From assembly GCF_033115175.1 (NCBI RefSeq), contig NC_084838.1, positions 91,477,968 to 91,541,967 on the forward strand: a stretch of DNA of 64,000 nt, in the 5' to 3' direction. Position 1 is the first letter of the stretch. Each line of letters opens with the position of its first letter. The notes beneath the pieces were generated by a model, which made no database searches, had not been told where the DNA came from, and saw only the letters and a list, made by a program, of their open reading frames with translations. The DNA is from Lepus europaeus. Lineage: Eukaryota > Chordata > Mammalia > Lagomorpha > Leporidae. Positions 29,457 through 62,450 of the stretch are shown here, in pieces. Made by a program: the position numbers and the translations under genes.

Positions 29457-29705
29457 TTAAAGATTTTTTTTTTTTTTTGAAAGGTAGAGTGACAGACACA
29501 GAGAGGTCTTTCATCTGCTGGTTCACTCCCCACGTGGCTGCAACAGCCAGGGTTGGGCCAGGCCAAAGCCAGGAGCCCAGTACTCTATATGGGTCTCCCA
29601 CATGGGGCAGGAACCCAGGTTCTTGGGCCACCCTCTGCTGCTTCTCAGGCACATGAGCAGGGAGCTGGATCGGAATTGGAGGAGCCGGGACCCAAACCAG
29701 TAACC
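29457..29705 (-). mobile_element. CSINE, antisense, head missing
   Basis: TTAAAGATTTTTTTTTTTTT, GAAAGGTAGAGTGACAGACA and the body are present up to CCGGGACCCAAACCAG, where it stops. Confidence 0.88.
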
Positions 29706-29905
29706 GGGTTTAAAGCATGTCTGCCACTTCTTTGTCACCCCTCCCCTGCTCTGGACGTGGCTGGAACATGGCCCCAGAGCTCCTTGCGTTGTGAGCTGTC
29801 TCCAGTGCAGTGGGACCTTTAAGAGGAGTGTAGGTGATTGGCGCTGCCCTGGAAGAGGAAGGCTGTTCTCAGGGACGCAGTCACTTCACACGAGAGGGTT
29901 GTAGT

Positions 29906-30222
29906 TAAACACCGTGGTACAGCTGCCACCTGGGACGCCTGCATCCCGTATCACAGTGCCTGGCATGGAGTCCGGCCTCCACTTCCAATCCAACTCCTGC
30001 TTACGCGCACCCTGGAAGGCGGCAGACAGTGGCTCCAACACTTGGGCCCTGCCAACCATGTGGGAAACCCAGGATAGAGTTCCCGGCTCCTACCTTGGGC
30101 TTGGCTCAGTACTGGCTGTGGAGGGTATTGGGGGACTGAAGCAGCAGATAGAAGTTCTCTCCTCCTCCCGCCCCCCATCACTCTGCCTTTTAAATAAATA
30201 AAAATCAGTAAATAAACTTAAA
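29906..30222 (+). mobile_element. CSINE, sense, diverged
   Basis: AAACACCGTGGTACAGCTGC to TTTTAAATAAATAAAAATCA. Older subfamily. Confidence 0.85.
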
Positions 30223-30225
30223 AGT

Positions 30226-30440
30226 CAGCAAATCTGGCTCTTCCTGTCTCTTCGTGGCTTCCTGTCTGACGCAGGGACCTCTCTCCCACCACCCACCATG
30301 AGGTCCTCACCGGAGCTTGGCTGACACAGGCACCTGCTCGAGCCACCAGAACTGTGAGTTAAAGTCTTCTTGTAGGTAGCTTGCCTCACGTATTCCATCA
30401 TAGTGACAACACACCCAGCAATACCCCCAGCTAGCAGGCA
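30226..30440 (+). mobile_element. MaLR LTR remnant (MST-like)
   Basis: CCATGAGGTCCTCACCGGAG, GCCACCAGAACTGTGAGTTA and CTTCTTGTAGGTAGCTTGCC resemble the 3' half of an MST LTR. Confidence 0.5.
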
Positions 30441-30973
30441 AGTCCAACTTCCACCCCCATCAGCAGAGTGGACTTGGCTCCTAATGAACAGGACACAGCA
30501 GAAGGAACGTGGGATGACCACCAAGGTCAGGGTCTCCACCTGGGGCTCGCCCCGGGAGTCTCACCTTGGAAATGCCCATGTCGTGAGGAGGCCCAGGCCA
30601 CACAGGCGGCAAGACGCCCGAGGTCCTTCCTGGCAGCCAGGCACAAGGCCAGACCTACGCGTGGCCCAGCTCTAGCATAACCCGAGTGTGAGTCACGGGC
30701 TGACGGCAGATAGCATGGGAGAGACCGCAGTGACGACTGCCCAGCAGGGCCCTGCAGACCCGGAGTGCCCAGGGAATAACGAGCGATGTACTTTCACACC
30801 ACCACGGGCGGCTCTGTTACAGGGGCGGTCACCTGGGTCAGTGACCGTCACCTCTGTACTCCTGAGCACTTACAGACCGGGTGTGTGGAGCCCTCCGTGG
30901 GTCTCCGGCTCCCGGGCGGCACGTCCTGCCGAGGAAGAGGCCAAGGTCGCCGTCTGTAGTTGCTGAAAGGAAG

Positions 30974-30979
30974 TTTATT
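30974..30979 (-). terminator. SUSD3: SUSD3 poly(A) signal AATAAA
   Basis: On the minus strand GAGCAATAAACTTCC lies about 300 bases past the SUSD3 stop codon. Cleavage is expected near 30950. Confidence 0.75.
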
Positions 30980-31281
30980 GCTCTTTTCTTAGTCTACTGT
31001 GTAAAACTAGATCTGCTCAAGACGTCTCCCAGCCTCTTTAAAGGAACCCTGGTTGGAGGGAGATGGCGCCTCTGTGCTAACCCCAACGTGCTTTGAAAAC
31101 GAGTCACTGTAAAATCGCCGTAGCCGGGCAGCCTCAGGACAGAGCCCGCCCCACTGGGTCCCCCGCCCTCAGCATCTGGGCAACCCAAGGCTGATTTCCG
31201 GACACGTGTTGAGCTGCAGGTGATCAGCTGGGTGGCCTGGCTCTCCCGGCGTGGATGGTGACGCTGGCCTTGGCACTGTGG
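30980..31281 (-). other. SUSD3: SUSD3 3' UTR
   Basis: The sequence between the stop codon at 31284-31282 and AATAAA. No repeat is recognised in it. Confidence 0.7.
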
Positions 31282-52852
<21,571 letters not shown>

Positions 52853-52990
52853 CCTGCGCGCTCCGTGGCTCTCGGCCCGGCTCGCGGGCACGGGGGCGGG
52901 GCCGGTGCGAGGGGCGGGGCGGGCTCGGGCCCCGCCCCGGACACACCCTTTCGGGAGAGCGGCTGCCTGCCGCGGGAAGTGTGGTCTCCT

Positions 52991-53939
52991 GGGGGTGCTG
53001 GCGGTGTCTCTGCCCCACGCCTCCTCCCACCACGTCCCTCCTGCCTTGGGCTGCACACTCTCACCCCAGGGTGGTTTCACTTGTGCTTATTTTGTGAATA
53101 GGGTTTTGAGTTCTCAGGGTGCAAGATTCCGCAGGTACCACAGGGCAAAGGGCAAAATTCCTCTTCCCCTCCACAATGGTGTCCGTCTGGACTCTGCCCT
53201 CTGCCCCTACCCCCCGGGTGGTGGGAGCGGATTTGGCTCCAGGGCCCGCACACGGCTGGGGACTTGCCTTCTCCTGACTGACCCTCAGAGACCTCTGCTG
53301 CCCCCACTGAGCCCAGAGACCAGACCCTTCTTCTTCTGGCCCCACCCAGCCCTGGCAGAGCCCCCAGCCCCGGTAACCACCTAGTAGGGGGTCTCTCAGC
53401 CCACAGACTCCCTGGAGCTGGGGATGCTCAGCATTAGCAGGTGAGAAGGTCCCTGCCCAGCTGGGAGCTTTCCTGGCAGATGCAAAAGTCCTGAGGCTGG
53501 CATACCAGTTTGCCAGCCCCAGGGATAGCCAGAAGCTCAGGGTGTCTGGCTCAGGAGGGCCTGGCCAGGTGAGCTCCCCTGACATGACACCAAGGCTGTG
53601 TGTCCTCCCCACCGTGTCAGAAAATGCAGCAGCATCCACAGGGCCCATTGGGACCCAGCCCACTCCAGGCCAATCCAGGGCCTGAGAATTCCCCACCAAT
53701 GGCCCAGAATCGCCACCCGGACCTGTGTGGCCCCTGCCTCTGGGTTAGCACCTCCCACCCCCACCCTCCCCTGCATGGTTGGGGCTGGCCGCCAGGTGCT
53801 GGCTTGAGCTGGGCGGAGGCGGTGACTCCCCATGCCACCACTCTGGCCCAAGTTCCCAGGAGTCGAAGAACACTGGCCACATGGCCGCGGTGGGCATGTA
53901 TCCTAGGTCTTCATGACAAGGACCACACTGGATCTTGGA
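52991..53939. other. Intergenic DNA upstream of SUSD3
   Basis: No exon seen. Open frames at 53699-53061 (minus) and 52665-53384 (plus) show no domain. GATGCAAAAGTCCTGAGGCT near 53477 is a phrase shared by an old interspersed repeat. Confidence 0.55.
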
Positions 53940-54550
53940 ACAACATTGTCTCACAGTTCAGGAGGCCAGGGTTAGATCAGCGGTCAGCAGGGCCACGCTC
54001 CCTTCAAAGGCTCCGGGGAGCCCTCTGGCTCCAGCCTCTTCCAGCTCCCAGCAGCGGCTGGCCCATGGCAGTGTAGCTTCTGGCTTCACTGGGCGTTCTT
54101 CCTGTGTAGGTTTCTTTTATAACGATGCCAGTCCTGGGGCCGCCCCTGTGGCGCAGTGGGTTAAAACCCCAGTCTGCAGCACAGGCATCCCATATGGGCA
54201 CCGGTTCGGGTCCCAGCTGCTGAACTTCTGATCTAGCTCCCTGCTAATGTGCCTTGGAAAACAGCGGATGGCCCTGCACCCATGTGGGAGACCTGGCTCC
54301 TGGCTTCGGATTGGCCCAGCTCTGGCCATTGCGGCCATTTGGGGAGTGAACCAGCAGATGGAAGACCTCTCTCTCTCTTTGTCTCTGCCTTTCTCTGTAA
54401 CTCCATCTTTCAAATAAAAAATAAATCTTAAAAAAAAAAAATAAGGAGGGCGCCAGTCCTACCACATCAGGGCCCACCCTACTGTGTCATCTTACCTTGA
54501 TTACAACGATATAGAACTTGTCTCCAAATAAGGTCACGGCGACAGGCGCT
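53940..54550 (-). mobile_element. Old MLT-like LTR, antisense, split by a CSINE
   Basis: CTCACAGTTCAGGAGGCCAG and AAGGCTCCGGGGAGCCCTCT on the left of the CSINE and GGGCCCACCCTACTGTGTCA with CTCCAAATAAGGTCACGGCG on the right are consecutive parts of one antisense LTR-type repeat. Confidence 0.6.
54132..54443 (+). mobile_element. CSINE, sense, full length
   Basis: GGGGCCGCCCCTGTGGCGCA head to CAAATAAAAAATAAATCTTA tail. GCCAGTCCT occurs at 54127-54135 and 54452-54460, a likely target-site duplication. Confidence 0.93.
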
Positions 54551-57177
54551 GAGGCTCAGGACTTCAACAAGTGCATTCGAGGATCCTGCTCAGCCCCCTA
54601 ACAGGTGGTGCCTGGGGGACAGAGCAGGTGTCTCAGTAGCCAGCAGCTTGGGCTGCCGCTCTGCACAGTCAGGCATGTGGTACTGGGGACCTGGGGTGGC
54701 CTGAGGACCTCTGTCATGCTCCATAGGAAACTGTACACCTTGTTGTGCCTTAGGAGCCGTGGGAGAGACCCAGGGTTGTTTCTGGAGGATGGCCTGTGGC
54801 CCATCTGAACCCTCTCCTGGGTCATCCCACCACCCTTCCTAGGGCCCCCAGGGACGGCTCCTGGGAAGCCCAGCACCACTGGTCAGGGAGGGAAACTGAG
54901 ACCCATGGTGGGGAAGGCAGCAGCCCACTGGGGACAACAGCCAGCTCAGGCGACCTCAGCACCCTGACCGGCCTGTCACTCGAGCAGGGTTGGGCCTCAC
55001 ACTGTCACCCCTCCACCCAGGGCCATTGAGAGATGTGGGACACTCAGCATGGAGCAGCAGTCACCATACTGGGTAGAGCAGGCCCCTCCCCAGCATCTGA
55101 CTCCCGCCTATCTGCTCTTCCAGCTCCCAGGCCCCCTGATTCTCCATGTTAGGCCCAGCTTGGGAGCATTGTCCGGGCTCTGCCTGGCTGGGTGTCTCTC
55201 ACCCTCCAGGCCTTAGCTTCCTCCTCTAGGAAGCCCTCCCTGATGCTGTGCCCTGGAAGAGTCACTGATGCTGTCTGTCCACAAGGCCCACCCTGTGCCT
55301 GTTGGTGAAGCAGAGAGGATGGGTGATCACTCCTTGGCCTTTTGGCTAAGATCAGGTGAGAGGGGAGGACCTATGACTGGCCCAGTGGAGGCAGAGGAGG
55401 CTGGGAGGAGCAGGGAGAAGGGAGCCCTGGCAGGCACAGAGAGCTCAGAACTGGCAGGAGCTGCAGCCTCCTCTGTCCCTGCCTGCAGCTGGGGGCACAT
55501 CGGGCACTGGCAGTGGCTGTTAAACAGATGGACTGGCACTCCCACTGGAGGCAGGGGAGGTCTGAATGGGCCTTGGGACTCAGTGTTCCACTCCGTGAAA
55601 TGGGTGTCACATGGCGCTGCCAGAAATTTCTAGGGGAAGGTAAATATCTGACCTGGGGGTCTCCTCTCTCCTCTGGGCTCCGCTGAAGCCTTTTCTTCCC
55701 CAGGAAGTCTTCTTCAAACTCCGGTTCACCTGACTCACTCTCCAGGGGCCTGGGAGAGAGCTGGGCTCTACCACAAGCCTGGTAGCACTGTTGGGCTCTT
55801 GACGTGATGTGTTCCCTTCCACTTGGATAGTAAATGAAGCAATGTAAAATGCTTTCTGTGGCCTGGGCTGCCCACTGGGCTATGCTCCCTGCTGTGCCCG
55901 CACAAGCAGGTGACAATCCAGGTGGCATCAAGCTCCTGTCCTCAAGCTGGGAGGTGATGACTCAAGGGTAGGCAGCAAGGTGGAGGGGTGATACGTTCAC
56001 ACAGCATCAGCTCTGGGCCAAGCAGGTCAGGAACTGGGCACACAGCTGGGCACAGCTGGGACAAGTCCCGAGGAGGCCGTTCCTGCTGTCTCTCTCCAAG
56101 CCACTTGGCTGGCAGGCGTGGATGCTCTTTCTTCCCGTCTCTTTCTTCCTGTCTCTCGGTTCCTGTTTTCTCAGGTTGCTACAATGAGCAAGTGTCTGTT
56201 CTCTAATCAGAAAACAGTCAGCAAGGCTCTGCTGTGCCCTGTGAGCGTCTGCGGCTGCACGCAGTCCCAGGGCTGTGCTGGTCTGCCCCTCGCCAGCAAA
56301 GATGCGGGCCGCCCTCGCGGTGCACAGCCAAGGTCACTGGGCTCTGCGGATTATACCTCATTATCACGATCTGAGGCGCTCCCTTCCAAGGCTGGAGGTC
56401 CAGGTGGCGGCTCTGTGTTGTCCCTGGCAGCTAAGCCGGGAGGTAAGATGCTGCCCAGGTGGGTCAAGGACGCCCGGGGCCTTAATGCTCGTGAGCCCAT
56501 TAAGCTTCTTTATGCCTGGCCCGGCCCAACAAGCAGGGCGGGCCTGAGAGTCACCGTCACCGTGAGAACCCTGACCCTCCTCCCCACTGCAGGGGCTCCC
56601 CGCCCCCACCCCCACTGGTGTCCCCAGGCCAGTACAGCCTGTACCCCCGTCTGGGGGTCCAGGCAGGTGACACCACCCCTGCTGAAACTCAGGGTCTCCA
56701 GGCTCAGGGCTGGGCTCCCACCTTTGGGGGAGGCGTTCCTGGGCCTGCTGGGGGTGACTTCCACATACAAGCCCCTGGTGGCCCCTCAGTACCTGGAAGG
56801 CTGGCTGAGGCCCACGCAGGCTGCCTGGAGGGCTCCAGCTACAGATGGGGAGACTGAGGCTGGGGGCATGGGGTTCTGTCCCCAGTGACACCACTCACCT
56901 CAAACCTTCTGCAGGGGTCTGGGCATGGGGCCCGCCTGGGCCCAGCCTGAGGGCCAGGCCTGTTATCTGGGTCCTCCATGCCTCAGTTTCTCCACTGCAG
57001 AACAGGCATGCGAGGACTTCTGTCCCAAGGCCAGGGAGGGATGAAATGGGTCAGGCATGTGACAGGCGGAGCGCCACCACCTTCAGTGAGGAAAGCGGAG
57101 GCCAGGAGGCTGCTCTGGGTCCAGGTCCACCCTGGACCTCAGCCTGCCTGGGCCTGCACCTCCAGCTTTCTTTTTAC
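54551..57177. other. Intergenic DNA; U2 fragment and MIR only
   Basis: No exon is seen. It holds a U2 snRNA-like fragment (55326-55358), an L2-like phrase (TAGGAAGCCCTCCCTGATGC near 55228) and a MIR piece (CCTCAGTTTCTCCACTGCAG near 56981). The longest frame (56118-56888, plus) is unconserved by eye. Confidence 0.5.
55326..55358 (+). pseudogene. Truncated U2 snRNA pseudogene fragment
   Basis: It contains GGCCTTTTGGCTAAGATCA exactly as in the first part of U2 snRNA. Over 33 positions from the U2 5' end I count 29 matches, and the four differences are all transitions. The branch-point-pairing region and everything after it are absent, so it is not a working snRNA. No target duplication or poly(A) was seen. 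Confidence 0.65.
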
Positions 57178-57461
57178 CCTTTTTTTCTTTTTTATTTGTT
57201 GGAAAGGCAGAGTTACACAGAGAGAGGTTCCACCTGCTGGTTCACTTCCCAAATGGCCACAATGGCCTGGCAGCAGGAGCCAGGAGCTTCTTCTGGATCT
57301 CCCATGTGGGTGCAGGAGCCCAGGCACTTGGGCCATCTTCTGCTGCTTTCCCAGATGCATTAGCAGGGAGCTGGATTGGAAGTGGAGCAGCTGGGACTTG
57401 AACCAGTGCCCATTTCCAGCACCACAGGTGACTTAACCCACTGTGCCAGAACACTGGCCCT
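57178..57461 (-). mobile_element. CSINE, antisense
   Basis: TTTTTTTCTTTTTTATTTGT to CCAGAACACTGGCCC. Small internal deletions. Confidence 0.9.
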
Positions 57462-57479
57462 TCTTTTGAAAAAAAAAAA

Positions 57480-57812
57480 AAAATTTTTTTTTTTTTTTTT
57501 GACAGGCAGAGTTAGAGAGAAAGAGAGAGACAGAGAGAAGGGTCTTTCTTCCGTTGGTTCACCCCTTAAGTGGCTGCTAGGGCCGGTGTGCTGCGCCGAT
57601 CCGAAGCCAGGAACCAGGTGCTTCCTCCTGGACTCCCATGCGGGTGCAGGGCCCGAGCACTTGGGCCATCCTCCACTGCACTCCCAGGCCACAGCAGAGA
57701 GCTGGACTGGAAGAGGGGCAACCAGGAAAGAACTGGCTCCCCGACCGGGACTAGAACTCAGGATGCCGGCGCCGCAGGTGGAGGATTAGCCTAGTGAGCC
57801 GTGGCGCCAGCC
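57480..57812 (-). mobile_element. Young CSINE, antisense
   Basis: TTTTTTTGACAGGCAGAGTT to GTGAGCCGTGGCGCCAGCC. GC-rich-head subfamily, directly behind the previous antisense copy. Confidence 0.93.
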
Positions 57813-59932
57813 TGAAAAACTTTTTAATTGACGCGTAGTAACTGTACGTCGTTATGGGGTCTGAGGTGCTGTTCTTGTACGCAGAGTGTGTAATGATCAT
57901 GTATCACTTCTCTGTCCTGAGAATACTGTTGGCTGCAGTTCCTCACTGACCAACAGAACCAGGGGACTGAACTGGCTCCTCCTCTCCATCTGTGACGTTG
58001 TACCCACGGCTCAGCCTCCCCCATCACTGGCCTCCCCCACTCCTCCAGGCCCTGAACTTCTGTGAGCTCAACCTTCCCAGAGTCTCCATGTGTGGCACCA
58101 TGCCACATGCTTATTTCACTTAACATAGTGACCTGCAGGTTCACCCATGATGTCACAAATGACAGAACTGGGTCTTTTTGACGGCTGAGTACTATTCCTT
58201 CGTGTACGTGGACCACGTGTCCTTTATCCATTCGGCAGTTGTTCCCATTTCCGGGCTATGGTGGGTAGTGCTGCACCGTCCATTCCCTTTGGATAAATAG
58301 GCAGCCGTGGGATTGCTGAGTCATGGCGGTTCTGTCTCTAATCTTTTGGGGAGCCTTCTTAGGGTTTTCCACAATGACTGTGTATTTATATCCCCAACAA
58401 CAGTGTGCAAGGGTTCCCTTTTCTCCACCTCATCGCCAGAATTTGTTACCGTTTGTGTTTTGGATGATAGCCAATCTAACTGGAGTCAGCCAATGTGTCG
58501 TTGTGGATTTGAGGTGCCTTTACCTAATAATTAACGACATTGAACAGTTTTTTCAGGTATCTGTTGGCCATTTGTTTATATTTGCTGCTCATTTTCCCTT
58601 TGGATTCTCTGGGGTTTTTTGCTACTGAGTTTTTGTATGTTGTGGCTCTTAACCCTTTGTCAGATGCACACGTTGCAACCACTTTCTCTCACTCTTGTCT
58701 CTTCACTCTGTTGTTTCCTTTGCTGTGCAGTAGATTCTGTTGTGAAATTTTTAAGAATTATATTTATTTCACTTATTTGAGAGGCAGAGCTACCTCCATT
58801 GGTCCACTCTCCAAAAGCCCACAACAGCCCTGGGGTAGGCTGGGCCAAAGCTGGGAGCTGGGAACACATGGGGTGAGCCATCAGCTGCCTCACAGGGTGC
58901 ATGGTAACAGGAAGTTAGACTCAGAAGCAGAGCTGGGGCTTGAACCCAGGCACTCAGATAGGGGACACAGGTGTCCCCAGCAGTGCCAACCACTGTGCCG
59001 GATGCCCGCCCCTCCTGTGTTGCTTTTTAGTTTGGTGAAATTCTATTTGTCTCTTTTAATTAATAATTAATTAATTAATAATTAAATAAATGTGTGTGTG
59101 TGTGTGTATCCCAGACCAAGGACCTGAAACATTTCTCCTATGTTTTCTTCTAGTAGTTTCATAATGCAGGTTTTTGATTCATTTTGAGTTAATTTTTGTA
59201 GAAGAGATAGAGTTGTTAGCCTAAATCTTTTGTATTGTATGTGGATATCCAATATTTCCAATCACCACTTATTGAAGAGACTTTCCTCCCTCCAATGCAT
59301 GTTCTTTCTGCCTTTGCTGAAAATCAGTGGCTGTATATATACCGGTTCTCCAGTCTCTGGCTCAGGTGTCTGTTTTAATCGGTACCATGCCGTGTGGTTA
59401 CTACAGTTGTATAGTATGTTCTGAAATTACATATTCTCATACCTCCAACTTTGTTCTTTTTTTGTTGTTGTTGTTCCAGATTGCTTTGGCTATTTGGGAT
59501 CTTTTGTGATTTCATATGAATTTTAGGATTGCTTTTTTTCTATTTATGCAAAGAATGTCTTTGGGTTTTTGATAGGGATTGTGCTGAATCTGTAGACAGG
59601 TATGGGTGGTGTGGGCATTTTAGCAAAGCCGGTTCTCCAATCTGTGAATGGATTGTCCATGTTGTGTCCTCTCCAGTTTCCTGCATCAATGTTTATAGAT
59701 TTTAGGGTAGAGATCTTTTGCCTCTTTACTTAAATTTATTTTTCATTTTTGTAGCCATTATAAATGGAATTAATCCTTGATTTCTTTTTCAGATAGCTCA
59801 TTTTTGGTACCTAGAGACACTACTGATTTTTGTACATTGATTTTTTTTGTCCTACGGCTTTACTGAATTTGTTTATTAGTTGTAACAGTTTCCTGGTGGT
59901 GTCTTTAGGGTTTCCTTAGAGAATCATGTCTT
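57813..59932 (-). mobile_element. Old L1M, 3' part, antisense
   Basis: From AATTGACGCGTAGTAACTGT (3' end) through GCTGAGTACTATTCCTTCGT and TTTGAGGTGCCTTTACCTAA to GCATTTTAGCAAAGCCGGTT, it is the reverse complement of an L1 3' UTR and C-terminal ORF2. It is interrupted at 58757-59012 by a CSINE. TTAA and TG repeats lie at 59058-59110. No intact frame. Confidence 0.88.
58757..59012 (-). mobile_element. CSINE, antisense, old
   Basis: ATTATATTTATTTCACTTAT to GGATGCCCGCCCC, inside the L1M. Confidence 0.87.
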
Positions 59933-60219
59933 CTGGGGTTGGTGTTGTGGTGTAGTAGGTTAAGCCTCTGCCTGCAGCCCTGGCATCCCATATGGATGTC
60001 AGTTTGAGTCCCAGCTGCCCTACTTCCAATCCAGCCCGGGAAAGCAGTGGAAGATGGCCCAAGTGCTTGGGCTCCTGCACCCATGTGGGAGACCCATGTA
60101 GGAAGAAGCTCCTGGCTCCTGGCTTTGGCCTGGCTCGGCCCTGGCTGTGGTTGCCATTTGGGGAGTGAACCAGCAGATGGAAGATCTCTCTCCCTCTCTT
60201 TCTATAACTCTTTCACTTT
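59933..60219 (+). mobile_element. CSINE, sense, split near its tail
   Basis: TGGGGTTGGTGTTGTGGTGT head to TAACTCTTTCAC, where the antisense copy enters. AATAAATCTT at 60515 is the rest of its tail. Confidence 0.88.
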
Positions 60220-60514
60220 TTTTTTTTTAAAGATTTATTTATTTATTTGAAAGCCAAAGTTATAGAGAAGCAGAGGCTCCCCAGATGACTGTAATGGCTG
60301 GAACTGCACCGATCTGAGCCAGGAGCCAGGAGCTTCTTCTGGGTCTCCCACATGGGTGCAGGGGCCCAAGGACTTGGGCCATCTTCTACTGCTTTCCCAG
60401 GCCATAGAAGAGAGCTGGATCAGAAGTGGAGCAGCCGGGACTTGAACCAGCACCCAAGTGGGATGCTGGCACTGCAGGTGGCAGCTTTATCTGCTATGCC
60501 ACAGCGCCAGCCCC
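60220..60514 (-). mobile_element. CSINE, antisense, inserted in a CSINE tail
   Basis: TTTTTTTTTTTTAAAGATTT to CCACAGCGCCAGCCCC, facing its host in the opposite orientation. Confidence 0.92.
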
Positions 60515-60538
60515 AATAAATCTTGGGGGAAAAAAAAG

Positions 60539-61338
60539 AATAGCAACAATCCTTCTTTAAGGCAGGGCTTGGCATGGGTGTCTGTTCATGGGGCAGCTCA
60601 GCTGGAGCAGAGGGTCCATTCGCAGGTCGGCTCATCACGGGGCTGGGAGGTCGGTGCTGGCCATGGGCTCCTCGCTTCCTCGCAGCATGCTGGTGACTTC
60701 CAGGAGCTGCCATCCCACAGGCTGGGAGGGTGGAACTGCCAGTTTCTCAAGGCCTCAGCCCGAGGACAAGCACAGAGTTCAGATTACAGGCATGTGAACA
60801 AAGAGTGCACCTTTCAATGGGATGAGTGGCAGCGCATTTGAGGGCCCCTGCAGAGGCCGACACCTGTGCGGGGGTTCCCACCTCTTCTTAGGAGCATCCG
60901 GAGCCTGCTCCAAATTAGAACTCAAGGTCAGGTTGAGACCCCAATGGGACCTGTTTTATTTTTAATTTTTTAGAATTTTTTTTATAAAACACAGGCACAT
61001 GCAGATGGATACAAATACAGGGAGAGTCCACAGGACACGGGGTGGATGGTGTTATTGCTGGGTGGGTGCAGGTAACGTGTGGGTTCTTGATGCTTACTTA
61101 TATTTCCCAAACTGCCTAGGGGAATGTACACCTGATTTTTCTGGGCTCTGAGCTTCATCAACAGGCTGAAAGGGCAACTGTGTGGAGCCGGTACCAGAGA
61201 CAGGCTCATCCTGGGAGCAGCCCGTCTCATGCATGTCTGGAATCCTAGTAACAGTGCACGTGGTGGCTTCTTCCCTTGGAGGCCTGGCTCCACCCACGTG
61301 GCCCAAGCTCCTGAGGCCTTCCAGGGTCTCCCTTCACT
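60539..61338. other. Intergenic DNA, no gene seen
   Basis: Single-copy-like sequence with an A/T-rich patch at 60950-60990. Nothing else is supported. Confidence 0.5.
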
Positions 61339-61668
61339 TTTTTTTTTTTTTTAAGATTTATTTCATTTATTGGAAAGGCACAGTGACGCAGAGAGAGGCA
61401 GAGACAAAGAGAGATCTGTGTGCTGGTTTATTCCCCAAATGGCTGCAACGGCTGGGACTGGGCCAGGCCAAAGCCAAAGGCCTGGAACTCCATCTGGGTC
61501 TCACATGGGTGGCAGGGGCCCAAGTACTTGGGACAGCTTCCCCTGTTTTCCCAGGTGCATAACCAGGGATTGGAAGCAGAGTAGCTAGGACTCGAACCAG
61601 CACTCTGATATGTGATGCCAGCATTGTAGGCAGTGCTTCAACCAGATGCTCCACAATGCCAGCCCCCT
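61339..61668 (-). mobile_element. CSINE, antisense
   Basis: TTTTTTTAAGATTTATTTCA to CCACAATGCCAGCCCC. Confidence 0.93.
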
Positions 61669-62401
61669 CGCTTCACTCTCCTCTCCCACTCGCTCCTGTC
61701 CCTTTCTCCCCCCACGCCCTGAGCCCTCCTTGGAAGCCACTTCATCCTCAGCCTCTTTGAGAACTACAGATGAGAAAAGGAAGCCTATTTGATGACTTTG
61801 TGCAAATTTGGGGAAGCTCACAGTCCTGAAGGCAGTCCATGGGCTGCATCCCAAGTGGAGGTGAGTATTCTCCAGGGCCCCTGTGCAGTGGACGACCTGC
61901 CCAACTGAACCGGGCGATTCTCGAGGGTGTGCATGTTGCTGCAAGCCCGGCAGAGGGCTCCCCAGGCCGACGGCCCCGCCTCCAGAAATCAGCTCCACGG
62001 GCCAGGCTGATTGATAGGTCCCTGCCCCTTGGGGCCAAAGCACCTTCCTTGCTGTCCGATTTTATTCCATCCACTCATGGAGCACAGACCATGGACCGGC
62101 CTCAGTGACCTCTGGAACCCGCAGGGAGCACTTGTAAAGCCCTGGGTGCCCACAGGGTTCCTGCCTGCTCTGCCCAGCCCTGTGGCTCTGCCTACGCTCC
62201 CCCTGTGACTCAGGCAGCTCTTTGTCTGGGAAGGACTCCCCAGCCCACACAGGCTGGACCATGGCCCACCGTGGGCTTGCTTTTCTCCTCCAGCAATAGA
62301 CTGCACCTCCAAGGCAGGGACCACGCATGGTTCACCTCTGGCCCTGGCGCCCCACATGGCCTGACACAGGCAGGTGTCACTCACAGTCTGTATAGCACTT
62401 G

Positions 62402-62450
62402 TATGAGACACAAATAGAGCTGATGACTTGTATGAGACGCAAATAGAGCT
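62402..62450. repeat. Two-copy tandem repeat, about 27-29 bp
   Basis: TGTATGAGACACAAATAGAG and TGTATGAGACGCAAATAGAG follow each other with CTGATGACT or CTGGCAAACT after. Confidence 0.85.

Noticed and set aside
53061-53699. 212-codon minus-strand open frame upstream of SUSD3, and 52665-53384 on the plus strand
   Set aside because: Both run through the edge of the SUSD3 CpG island. No domain is seen and the peptide has no relation to SUSD3 or FGD3.
56118-56888. 256-codon plus-strand open frame, longest in the right part
   Set aside because: No recognisable domain, low-complexity composition typical of GC-rich noncoding DNA, an opposing minus frame of similar length at the same place, and no promoter or poly(A) context.
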